In this document: positions 45,455 through 55,306 of the stretch, piece by piece
Numbering within the stretch: position 1 is the stretch's first letter
Layout: each line of letters opens with the position of its first letter
DNA from: Raphanus sativus
Taxonomy: Eukaryota > Streptophyta > Magnoliopsida > Brassicales > Brassicaceae
Direction: 5' to 3'
Assembly (NCBI RefSeq): GCF_000801105.2
Contig: NC_079515.1
Location: 38,635,920 to 38,699,919, forward strand
DNA length: 64,000 bases
Translations under genes and position numbers: made by a program
The notes under the pieces: generated by a model
The model's database searches: none
Told to the model about the DNA's origin: nothing
The model's input: only the letters and a program-made list of their open reading frames with translations

Positions 45455-48142
45455 ATGGCTACCAACAACAACAAAGTGATAGCTATATGTCGGTCAGGAG
45501 GAGAGTTCGTAACCAACAAAGACGACGGATTGTTGTCCTATTCCGGTAGTGGCGACGCCTTTGCTATAGACATTGATCACAACACTTCAATGACTGATTT
45601 CAAGACAGAGCTGGCTGAGTATTTCGGTTTCGGTGTGGAGACGATGACCACGCTCAAGTACTTTCTCCCTGGAAACAAGAAGACTCTTATCACCATCTCC
45701 AAGGATAAGGACTTCATGCGCATGGTTAAGTTCTCTGCTGATGCTGGGACTGTTGAGGTTTTCGTCATGCCTCAAGAAGCTGGTGTCGTCAATCTCTCCA
45801 ACATGCCTGCCAGTAGGTACATGTTGTTATTATAGTCCCCTTGTTACATTTTGTTACAAGTTTATAGAAGAAGCTGGTGTAACTCTAATATGTGAACATT
45901 GGTGTTAAAGATGATCTAACTCAGTTTGACTCGTGATCGAAGATGATCTAACTAAGTTGTATCAAGATGATCTAAGTTCGAGTTTACTTATTGAAACTCA
46001 TATAATAAGTGAGCTGAGAGAGATCTCATGGAAGATCTAGCTCATCATGAGTTAAACTGAGTTGAGCGAGAGCTAAGTCATTTTGACACCCCCAGTGAGT
46101 TGATTAAATTTTAGATTAGTGTAGAACTTGTCTTTAGTCCATTGAACTAATCATAGTTAGAATTGCTCGGTTATCTTCAAGTTATTTGCAGCTTTTACTC
46201 TAGCTAAACGTGTGATGTGTGGATTAAATTTTACAGGTCAAGTAGGACTACTGCATCAGAAGGTGTTGTACCTGTAATCACTGCTACAGGAGAAGACGAT
46301 GTTGTCGATGAGGATATGACAAATGATTTTCAAATTGACTTAGCCATGCCTGACGAAAGCCCTTTACCGTGCAACTTTGTTTTACTCGATCAGAAACACC
46401 ACACGGCGATACAGCAGTGGGAGAACGTCATCACAGGCGTTGATCAACGGTTCAACAGCTTCATCGAGTTCCGAGACGCGCTGCACAAGTACTCCGTGGC
46501 TCACGGCTTCGCTTACAAGTACAAGAAAAACGACAGCCACCGCGTCTCCGTCAAGTGCAAAGCTCAGGGCTGTCCGTGGCGCATCACAGCGGCGAGGCTG
46601 TCGACGACTCAGCTGATATGCATCAAGAAAATGAACCCGAGGCACACGTGCGAGAGAGCCGTCATCAAACCTGGCTACCGCGCGACTAGAGGGTGGGTGA
46701 GAACCATCTTGAAAGAGAAGCTGAAAGCCTTCCCTGACTACAAGCCTAAAGACATCGCTGAGGATATAAAGAGAGAGTATGGTATTCAGTTGAACTACTC
46801 GCAGGCGTGGAGGGCTAAAGAGGTTGCTAGAGAGCAGCTCCAAGGCTCTTACAAAGAGGCCTATAGTCAGCTTCCTCTTCTATGCGAGAAGATCAAGGAG
46901 ACGAACCCTGGAAGCATCGCCACTTTCGTGACTAAAGAAGATTCAAGCTTCCACCGTCTCTTCGTATCGTTCTACGCTTCGATATCCGGGTTTAAACAAG
47001 GCTCACGCCCTCTTCTTTTCCTTGACAACGCTGTCCTTAACTCAAAGTACCAAGGTGTTATGCTTATAGCAACAGCTGCTGACGCCGAGGACGGTGTATT
47101 CCCAGTAGCATTTGCCATCGTTGATGCAGAGACGGAAGAGAACTGGCTTTGGTTTCTAGAACAGCTTAAATCCGCCTTGTCTGAATCCAGAAGGATCACA
47201 TTCGTTGCGGATTTTCAGAACGGTCTGAAGGAAGCTATACCTCAGGTATTTGAAGACGCGCACCACGCCTACTGTCTACGCCAGCTAGCTGAGAAGATGA
47301 ATACTGACTTGAAGGGTCAGTTTTCTCACGAAGCGAGACGGTACATGCTCAACGACTTCTACTCTGTGGCGTACGCAGCAACACCGGAAGGATACTGCAG
47401 CGCCACGGAGAGTATGAGAAACATATCTCCTGATGCTTGTGCTTGGGTTACAGAGAGCGAACCGCACCATTGGGCAAATGCGTTGTTCCAAGGGGAGAGA
47501 TATAACCTGATGTACTCGACCTTCGGGCAAGAGTTCTATAGCTGGGTGTCTGAAGCACATGAGTTTCCCATCACTCAAATGATCGATGAGTTTCGAGCCA
47601 AGATGATGCAGTCTATCTACACACGTCAGGTGCAGTCCCGTGACTGGGTCACAACGCTGACACCGACCAACGAAGAGAAGCTTCAGAAAGAGATAGGACT
47701 TGCACAGACGCTTCAGGTCTCACCACCAGAAGGCAGCTTGTTCCAGGTTAACGGAGGAGACTCTTCCGTCAACATAGTTGATATCGACCAGTGTGATTGT
47801 GACTGCAAGATCTGGAGGCTGACGGGTTTGCCATGCAGCCATGCAGTTGCTGTGATCATGTGCATAGAGAAAAGCCCTTATGAGTATTGCTCTAGATACT
47901 TAACGGTCGAGAGCCACAGGTTGATGTATGCAGAGTCGATCCAGCCTGTGCCTAACATGGATAGGATGATGCTGGAGGAGCCGGTGGAGGGTTTGGTTGC
48001 GGTGACACCTCCTCCCACGAGGAGGACACCGGGGAGACCGAAGATGAAGCGCGTTGAGCCGTTGGATATGATAAAACGTCAGCTACAGTGTAGCAAGTGC
48101 AAGGGACTAGGACATAACAAGAAGACCTGCAAAGCTGTTTAG
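45455..48142 (+). CDS. MUG5: Domesticated MuDR transposase with PB1 domain, MUSTANG-B type
   Basis: Host gene derived from a Mutator-like transposase (At3g06940-like). Exons 45455-45816 and 46237-48142 (donor gtacat, acceptor ttacag), about 755 aa. Domains: PB1 (residues about 8-98, AICRSGGEFVTNKDDGLLSY), absent from mobile MULEs and typical of MUSTANG-B; MuDR N-terminal zinc-binding region (CKAQGCPWRITAARL…HTC); MULE DDE domain (LLFLDNAVLNSKYQG, VFPVAFAIVDAETEENWLWF, FVADFQNGLKEAIPQVF, HAYCLRQLAEKM); SWIM finger CDCDCKIWRLTGLPCSH; C-terminal zinc knuckle CSKCKGLGHNKKTC. No terminal inverted repeats flank it. The conserved exon 2 and syntenic position argue for selection. Probably a nuclear DNA-binding regulator; transposition competence not expected. 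Confidence 0.92.
45901..46093. mobile_element. Small inverted-repeat element (MITE) in the MUSTANG intron
   Basis: The left arm ggtgttaaagatgatctaac and tcagtttgactcgtgat are matched on the right by the inverse of atcatgagttaaactgagtt and ctcattttgacaccccc. About 190 bp, with internal gatgatctaa repeats. Arms are imperfect, so it is an old copy. Confidence 0.6.
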
Positions 48143-49197
48143 TGGGGTTTGTATGTGTTGATTAGTTAAAAGTAGACGATTTTGGATCTTCCCTTGCGTG
48201 AGTGAGTGAAAAAATAAAGATCTCGTTTGTTTTCAGACCAAAGCGAGCTTTTTATATTTTGTTTCTCATAACTTGTTGATCTATGACACTCACATTTGAA
48301 CTATATAGACTTCTTCACATGACAGCTGAAGGGGTTTTTTATCTTCTTCCTTTTTTATCTTTGATTCAACATTGCCACATTGGGTGAACTAGCAAGATGA
48401 TGATGTACACAGCTAAAAATGCATTCAGCAACTATAATAGTTGAGATTGCTTTTTTTCAATATACTTGTACCAATATACTATGATGAATTAGAAGAAGAG
48501 TTACTACAAGAACCGCCACAGAAAGCTAGTACCCAGCTCTAGAAAGCAAAGATCTTTGAATCTCAGTCATATTTGAACTTGGATTCATGATTGTAACGTT
48601 AAAATTGTCTTTGGTTCCTTGTGAGTTTTGGTATGGTTCTACTTCTATGTAAAATGGTAGCACCGCAAGATTTTATCATTCTCAATGCTTCCATGTAACA
48701 GTCTCTGCACCTTTGTGTGTTTTTTTCACACACCAAACCTATCAATTAATGAAGTTATCTATGATAGTAACCACATGATTTTGTATTATCTTAATTACAT
48801 CGACAAGCTACGTAAACAGTTTTGCTTTAGATTTCAATGCATCTTTCTCGTCTAACAAAACCTGCAAATCATTCGTCCGAAGTAATACAATAAGTAGACT
48901 TTCAAGCTTTTGACCCAAAAAAAAAAAGAGTAGGCTTTCAAGCTCAGGAATCAGGATAGGATCATAAAAGATCAAACTCGTGCTATGTGTTACATTGCAG
49001 TGATATGAAATTCATTTCCGGTGACATTCTTCTTCAACTTTCTGCTTCTTCTTCTTCAGGTGCAGAAGTAGCTTGTCATCTCCAAAACTTGTGATCCTTG
49101 TAGATCAAAAACGTTCAGAGCGACCCCTTGATTGGTATCAGACACAATCAGGAACGTTTTTCTTCTTGTCCTATACAAGAAAACAAGTAACTACTCC
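48143..49197. other. Spacer between converging genes
   Basis: 3' flanks of the MUSTANG and PPR genes. No PRMT4B (At3g06930) coding remnant recognised. Nothing else supported. Confidence 0.4.
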
Positions 49198-51873
49198 CTA
49201 CCAAGATCGTGCAGCGTGCTTTGCCTTTCCCGTTTCCCTCAAAACAGCTCCCACTATAGCTGCTTGCTCAAGACAATCATTCTTATGCAAAGTATCCAAA
49301 AGCACAACGCAGGTTTTGTTATGAATATTCAATCCTTTCCTACGCGTTTCCTCAAATAACGAATAAGCATCCATCGCCCTGTTTCCATTACTCAGACCTT
49401 CAATCATAGCATTGTAGCAAGCCGAGTCCGGTACGCCACCGTTGGCCTTGAACCGATCAAACAGCGAACCAGCCTCTGCAATGTTCCCAGCCTTTGCAAG
49501 TCCTGAGATCATGGTGGTGTATGAAACAGTGCTTGGTTTCATCCCTTGCTTCTGCATCTCTTGCCAGAAGACAAAGGCTTTATTGAACTTCCTGACTTTA
49601 CAGAGACCGTTGATCAAGATACCGTAAGTAACTTGGTTCGGCGTGCATTTCATCTCTTTCAAAGACTGAAAACAAGCGAGAGCTTCGTTGATTTCCTCAG
49701 CTTTCACCAACGCATCAAGCAACGAGTTCCACGTGTAAACATTAGGTGTTAATCCTTTCTGCATAAGCTCCTCCAAGATAAGGTAAGCTTCATCAATCCT
49801 GCCTACTTTCCCAAACCCATCAATAAGACTACTGTAGATCACCACGTTTAGCTCTATTCTCTTTGACTTCGCTTCCTCAAAGAGCATATAAGCTTCATCT
49901 AGCCTATCTATTTTGGCAAGTCCATCAATGACTGAACCATACGTAACAACAGTCGGTTCTAAACCTTTCGTCTTCATTTCCTCCAGGAGCTGATAAGCTT
50001 TGTTAACTTTCCCACACTTGCAGAAACCATCAATGACGATGTTGTAAGCACGCGTGTCCAGCACACAGCCTTGCTCCTTCATGGAGTAAAACAACTCGTG
50101 AGTCTCATTAGCAAACCCTGCTTTGATCAGTCCATGGATTAATATCGAGTAGCTTCGAGCATCAGGGACGAAACCACGAGCTTTTATTTCCTCAAACATA
50201 GCTCTTCCCTTTTCAGGCTCACCAGCTTTGAACATGCAGTCCATGTATGTGTTAAGAAACTGCAAATCAGGAGAACACTTCTGATGAATCATCTCCTTGT
50301 ATATCTTGTGTCCATCTTCTTTTCTACCATGGTTGAAGAAGCTCCTTATGAGAGATGTGTAGACAACAGAGTTAGGCCTACACTCAGCATCCAACATCTT
50401 CTCGTAGATTTTGTAAGCGTCATCAACTCTCCCTACCTTCCCTAAACCATCTATAAGCGAGCAAAACGTAATCTCATCTGGTGTACAAACTTTATAATCC
50501 ATCTCCTCAAATACAGCACAAGCTTCATCAAGCTTCTGCGCTTTACATAGCCGATCAACCATTATGTTCACAGTCCTGACATTAGGAAACAAACCAGCCT
50601 TCTCCATTGAATCACGCAGCTCAAAAGCACAGTCAAGCTTACCAGCTCTACACAGCATGTCAATGAGAATGTTATAGGTTGAAAGGTTCGGTGCAGCATC
50701 TTTCTTCATCTCTTCAAACAATCTCAACGCCTCGTCCACTCTCCCCATTCTCCTCAGGGATGTGAGAATGCAATTATAAGCGATCACACTCGGTATAGAC
50801 CCTTTGGCTCTTTGTCTCTCTAACAGACTGTACGCTTCCTCAAACTTTCCAGCCGAGCCGTAACCCATAATCATTGTGTTGTAAGCGTAAGTGCAAGGTA
50901 CGCGTCTGCTCTTCTCCAAATGCTCAAACATCTCCACAGCTTCGCCCAATCTATTGGCCTTGCAGAGAACTCCAATCATGCTGGTGTAAGTGACTTCATC
51001 AGGCTTCAAACCACTCGCTTCCATCTCATGAAAAAACTTCCAAGCCATATCAACTTTCCCCACTTTACCGAAACAATCTATACAGACGTTGTAAAGAACA
51101 ATGTCGGCGTCAAGAGAGCTGCTCTTCATCTCATCAAGCAAGGACAAAGCGGAGTCAACTCTCCCTTCTCTAGCGAAACCACGGATCAACGTCGTGAAGA
51201 GATGAACCGTCGGCTCGTATCCTAACTCCTGCATCTGCTGGAAGAGAGTCAGCATCGTATCGGAATGATTAACGGCTGAGAGAGCGCCGATGAGAGTGGT
51301 GTAAGCTGAGAAGGCAGGTCGAAACTTGAACTTCCTCATCATCTGCAACACATCAAAACCTTCCTTGAGCTTGTTGGCCCTAACGCAGCTAGCAACCATC
51401 TCTATACATGTGTTGACAGACGGGCCAAACCCTGCAACGCTCATTTCTCCGAGGATAGGCTCCAAAGATTCAAACTTTCCGCAACGAGACATTAAAGAGA
51501 GCAACGAGTTGTAGGATTCAGGACAGTGAGGAAGCTCGGTTCTTCTCTCGAACCAACGGAAGTAATCAATTGCGAGGTTAACATCTTTCAGACGACGTAA
51601 TACACTAATGACCAACTCTGGTTGAGGAGTCAAGTTTAGAGAGGAGAGCGCAGTTTCGGAGGAAGGTCCCCACGGACCACTCGAGAGAACTTTGCAAATC
51701 TCGTTGACGACTTGTCTGTTGTTATTACCCTCTAAAGGTTTAGGCTTTTCGCCGTTATCAGATGAAGATGATAGATTCTTCTTACAAAGGGAGAAAACAC
51801 GATATGGTTTTTTTGTATACTTTCGAAAGATAGTTCCTGCACCAGATTCAAATAGATTCATAACCATTTTCAT
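49198..51873 (-). CDS. P-class pentatricopeptide repeat protein, single exon (At3g06920-like)
   Basis: 891 aa from the first ATG at 51873 (an in-frame TTG precedes it). Intronless, as usual for PPR genes. The first 60 residues are basic/hydroxylated (FRKYTKKPYRVFSLCKKNLS), which suggests a mitochondrial transit peptide. From about residue 95 to the end are some 20 P-type 35-residue repeats (for example YNTMIMGYGSAGKFEEAY, TYNILIDMLCRAGKLDCAFE), with no E, DYW or SMR domain. Likely an organelle RNA-binding factor. No frame break. Confidence 0.92.
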   Translation of the reverse strand: MKMVMNLFESGAGTIFRKYTKKPYRVFSLCKKNLSSSSDNGEKPKPLEGNNNRQVVNEICKVLSSGPWGPSSETALSSLNLTPQPELVISVLRRLKDVNLAIDYFRWFERRTELPHCPESYNSLLSLMSRCGKFESLEPILGEMSVAGFGPSVNTCIEMVASCVRANKLKEGFDVLQMMRKFKFRPAFSAYTTLIGALSAVNHSDTMLTLFQQMQELGYEPTVHLFTTLIRGFAREGRVDSALSLLDEMKSSSLDADIVLYNVCIDCFGKVGKVDMAWKFFHEMEASGLKPDEVTYTSMIGVLCKANRLGEAVEMFEHLEKSRRVPCTYAYNTMIMGYGSAGKFEEAYSLLERQRAKGSIPSVIAYNCILTSLRRMGRVDEALRLFEEMKKDAAPNLSTYNILIDMLCRAGKLDCAFELRDSMEKAGLFPNVRTVNIMVDRLCKAQKLDEACAVFEEMDYKVCTPDEITFCSLIDGLGKVGRVDDAYKIYEKMLDAECRPNSVVYTSLIRSFFNHGRKEDGHKIYKEMIHQKCSPDLQFLNTYMDCMFKAGEPEKGRAMFEEIKARGFVPDARSYSILIHGLIKAGFANETHELFYSMKEQGCVLDTRAYNIVIDGFCKCGKVNKAYQLLEEMKTKGLEPTVVTYGSVIDGLAKIDRLDEAYMLFEEAKSKRIELNVVIYSSLIDGFGKVGRIDEAYLILEELMQKGLTPNVYTWNSLLDALVKAEEINEALACFQSLKEMKCTPNQVTYGILINGLCKVRKFNKAFVFWQEMQKQGMKPSTVSYTTMISGLAKAGNIAEAGSLFDRFKANGGVPDSACYNAMIEGLSNGNRAMDAYSLFEETRRKGLNIHNKTCVVLLDTLHKNDCLEQAAIVGAVLRETGKAKHAARSW

Positions 51874-52085
51874 CAAAAGATTGAAACTTTTACAGAAAAC
51901 TTGATTTACCTGGTCTTAATAGAATCTGCATATTTTCTTGCTTTTATGTTCCGAAGAGCTGAGTAATCTCGAGTTCAGTACGATAGACTGAAAGTATGTT
52001 CCGTAAGAAGACAACAATCAAAGCTTTATTTTTGCAAGGAAGTGTAGAGAGGGAGAGGGGTTTAACGAGAAGGAAGACATAGGTT

Positions 52086-52150
52086 TGGGCCGAAAGAGAA
52101 AAAGGCCCATACAAATTCCAGAGGGTAAGAAGTCTTAACGGATTTGGGCT
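52086..52150. promoter_or_regulatory. Site II element cluster upstream of the PPR gene
   Basis: TGGGCC (52086), GGCCCA (52104) and TGGGCT (52145), the TCP-bound element common in genes for mitochondrial proteins, about 210-280 bp before the start codon. Confidence 0.55.
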
Positions 52151-52849
52151 TTAACATATTTGATCCATGAACCAAACCTTTATGGCCTGGGTCGTACCAG
52201 TCTGGTCGGGTTACCCGGTCATCGTAGAGAGCGTCGGTAGTTGAAAAAAGAAAAAAAATCTAAAAAAAAAAGTTAGTTATGTATTTAAAACTACTTTTAA
52301 GAAGAAAATTTATTAATTCGACGAAATTTGTCATAGAGAATTTCGCCAGTAAAAAGTAGTAACATGGTGTACGAAATCATATTATTAAATAAGGATTGCA
52401 AATGAGGTAGCAGAATAATGTCTCTGAATCTCTGATAATAGTCTTCTCACGTGGTCATGTGGTGGGGACACGACGAGGACGATTCCGAAACTCCAATGTG
52501 TCCGTCTCCCAAGAAAATATATTACTCAAAAATCCTCATACAAAACTATAGTGTAATATCCCCACAATTTGAAATTAAAATTTTCATACGAATTATAACT
52601 ATTTCATTAAGATCAAATTTAAATAAAAAAACTTGGAAATTGCGGCATCAGTCACATGACTCGCGTGCGTACCAACAACATACATCAATCAAACCGCTGT
52701 ATAGTTGACTTCAACCGTTAAATAAATCAAAAGAAAATAAAAAATAAATAAAAAGACACAAAATCGAATAAATATATTAATAATCCATTAACTGTTTTCG
52801 AAATAAAATTAAAAAAAAAAAACTACAGATCTGAAGATACGACGTCGTT
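52151..52849. other. AT-rich spacer
   Basis: No gene. No ELS1/ULP1A (At3g06910) remnant recognised. Confidence 0.4.
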
Positions 52850-53230
52850 TCAGTCGTCGGAATCATCCCCTCCACCAAAGATGGAGAAGCGGTTGTAGAG
52901 CAAGAACAAGATCAGAACTAGGAACAGCGCGACGCCGACAGGAGATCCGCTAACCCTGTGAATGGACTCTGGCTCTCCGGTGGAGAAAATGGCGGACACG
53001 AAGGAACCGCGCTCGGACGAGAGGAACTGAATGGTGAGGAGAAGCAGGATGGGGAGCAAGAGAAGTCCCACCGGACTTAGAAGCTCTGCGATCCCTTCTG
53101 TGATGGCTTCTCCGCCGTCTCCGAGGAAGAAGGGAACGAACACTACCAATGCCACAACGACGGCGAGTATGATGCCGTGTGGCGTGGATCCGCCACCGCC
53201 GCCTATAACGCCTTGACGATCTTGATACAT
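52850..53230 (-). CDS. Small membrane protein of unknown function (At3g06890-like)
   Basis: 126 aa, single exon. N terminus MYQDRQGVIGGGGGSTPHG is followed by three hydrophobic helices (about residues 19-36, 53-68 and 98-113: GIILAVVVALVVFVPFFLG, VGLLLLPILLLLTIQFL, GVALFLVLILFLLYNRF) and an acidic end GGGDDSDD. No known domain; probably an endomembrane or plasma-membrane protein. Confidence 0.82.
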   Translation of the reverse strand: MYQDRQGVIGGGGGSTPHGIILAVVVALVVFVPFFLGDGGEAITEGIAELLSPVGLLLLPILLLLTIQFLSSERGSFVSAIFSTGEPESIHRVSGSPVGVALFLVLILFLLYNRFSIFGGGDDSDD

Positions 53231-54074
53231 TTTGTCGATGATGAGTGTGTGAGAGAGTGTGTCTTTTTTCTATTTTTCTCTTTTTTTTCTTTTCATTACA
53301 GTTGGAATATGTAATGGGAAGCGAGCGAGGGACGCGTTTGTCTTTTTGTAAAGTTCAAATTATTTTCCTCTTTTTTGTTTTTTTTTTCTTTTAAATTACT
53401 TCGAAACTCGTGGGACGTTTCCTTTCAAACGTTGTTTACGATAATTAACAGAACCACTTTAACAGAAAATTAAAAGATGTCAGGATCTTCAATGTTTTAG
53501 AGGGGGATTCATCTACATTTACCGACGCCCAAAAAGCACCATAAGTAAACTTTAGAATTTCATAAAATTTGTAAGCCTGGCCCATGGCTAATGGGTTTTA
53601 TGTCAGTTTGCTCGGTTCGGTCCGTAGTTCAATCGTGTGTGATGGCCAGTATAATCACTAGTGTTTTGACCTCACTACATATAAAAAAATAATAGGTTAT
53701 TCATTATTCAAATACTTTAGCTCAATAATCAAAGATCTAGAGGGGTTTATTGTATTGATGATTTGAGAGAATTTTAGTTTTTGTTCAAATCTCTTCTTAT
53801 CTTATCTAGTATTTATAGAAGTCCTACCAAATCCATACTTATTAAATTAGTCATTTGCTCAAATTCTTTCAAATCTCTCCTTATGGAAAATAAGAATTTC
53901 ACTCATAATATTTATCAAGAATTATTTAGAATTATCAGATAATTGGTTTTATAGATAAAATTCATTAGAAACAAATACCATCTAAGGAAATGGTATTTCA
54001 AAATAAAATAAACAAAACAATTGTTTTCATCTTCTTCGTTTAATCTAGCGTAGTCTTCTCCTCTTCATTATAAT
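53231..54074. other. Intergenic, AT-rich
   Basis: Promoter of the small membrane protein gene, then AT-rich sequence up to the TRIM element. No coding frame or second element with defined ends. Confidence 0.4.
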
Positions 54075-54440
54075 ATGTTAAACTAGATGAGCTCTACACT
54101 TAAAATCACAATTGGTGATTATTTGAGAGGTTCATTTATCTTATATATTACTAAAGATCTCTTTCAACTAGATGTGAAACACTTTGTGTCTAATACGCCC
54201 CCTCGAGATGATGGTTCTCTGAACGTTAATCTCGGAATGTTTGGATAAAGATCAATGGGCTAACTTTATGCTAGATCGATGTGGATCGGGTTGGATTGCG
54301 TGGATCGGGTTCTGATACCATATTAAGCAAGATGTGTTTCACACTTAAAACCAATTGGTGATTAGTGGAGTAGTCCATCCACCTTATATATTACTAAAGA
54401 TCTTTTCCAACTATCGATATGGAAAAATTTGTGTCTAATA
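54075..54440 (-). mobile_element. TRIM (terminal-repeat retrotransposon in miniature), about 366 bp
   Basis: Two LTRs of about 120 bp (54321-54440 and 54075-54195), both beginning TATTAGACACAAA on the minus strand and sharing gatctttagtaatatataag and aatcaccaatt. Directly after the upstream LTR is TGGTATCAGAACC (54308-54320), a primer-binding site for initiator tRNA-Met. Directly before the second is the polypurine tract gagggggcg (54196-54204). The internal region is only about 125 bp and non-coding. A 5-bp target duplication is not clear. Confidence 0.85.
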
Positions 54441-55306
54441 GTAAAACCCAATCCATATACCATCATTGATCACCATTTACACAACCACACAAAAGACATA
54501 GAAAATCAAGAACGAATGTTTTGCATTGCATGATGAGAGGGCAACGAGAGATGAACTCTTGAACATTCTTTATTTTATTTTTTGTACCTCAGCTTCTTCT
54601 ATTTCCATCATAGCTCCTCGTTCCCCGTGACAGACAATCCTCAAGCTTACTTCCTTTTCATGGGGCCCAACTTTTTTTTCAACCATTTTATCATTTGTTT
54701 TATAACCTCAAAGGCCAAAACCAACTAAGATACAAAATGGGTTTTTGACACGATCATCAAATATAGTGTAGGTATAATTTATAGATATACTCGAGTTTGA
54801 ACATAAAGTAAGAAAAAAGTATAACACATTGTTTTGTCATTTTCTCCACAAACCTTACGGTCCTATGTAAGCTTAAACAAAAGGTCAAAGATATTGTAAA
54901 CAATAATTTTAAACCCTTTTTGATGGATATTAATATTCATAATGTGGTTGAAATAAAGATCTCTAAACTTAATAATCTCACCAACCGTCCTCTTCCACTA
55001 CTTATACAAATCATAGCATCCATAACAATACTTTTGAAGCTAACATTATTTTCATAATAAAGCTCTTTCTCTTAGGTTTCCTCCGACACACGCAAGACTT
55101 TTGACTTTTTTTACTATGTATCCTTTTGACAGCAAAAGAATACAAACTAGGACCAATCGTTTTCATTCTTTTTTGGAGTTTGGCTTGTTCCTTCACGAGA
55201 TTACATTGTTCTTACACCTCTGTTCTCTCTCTCTAGTCTCTCTCTCTCATCTTATCCCATAAAACCATCTTAAACTTGTGTGCAACAGACAACAGTGTAT
55301 CAGCAA
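54441..55306. other. Promoter region of the ARM-WD40 gene
   Basis: AT-rich, then a CT-rich leader (ctctctctctag…) before the start codon. No gene. Confidence 0.45.

Noticed and set aside
55011..55196. Minus-strand 61-codon frame before the ARM-WD40 gene
   Set aside because: Lys-rich low complexity in a promoter region with nothing conserved.
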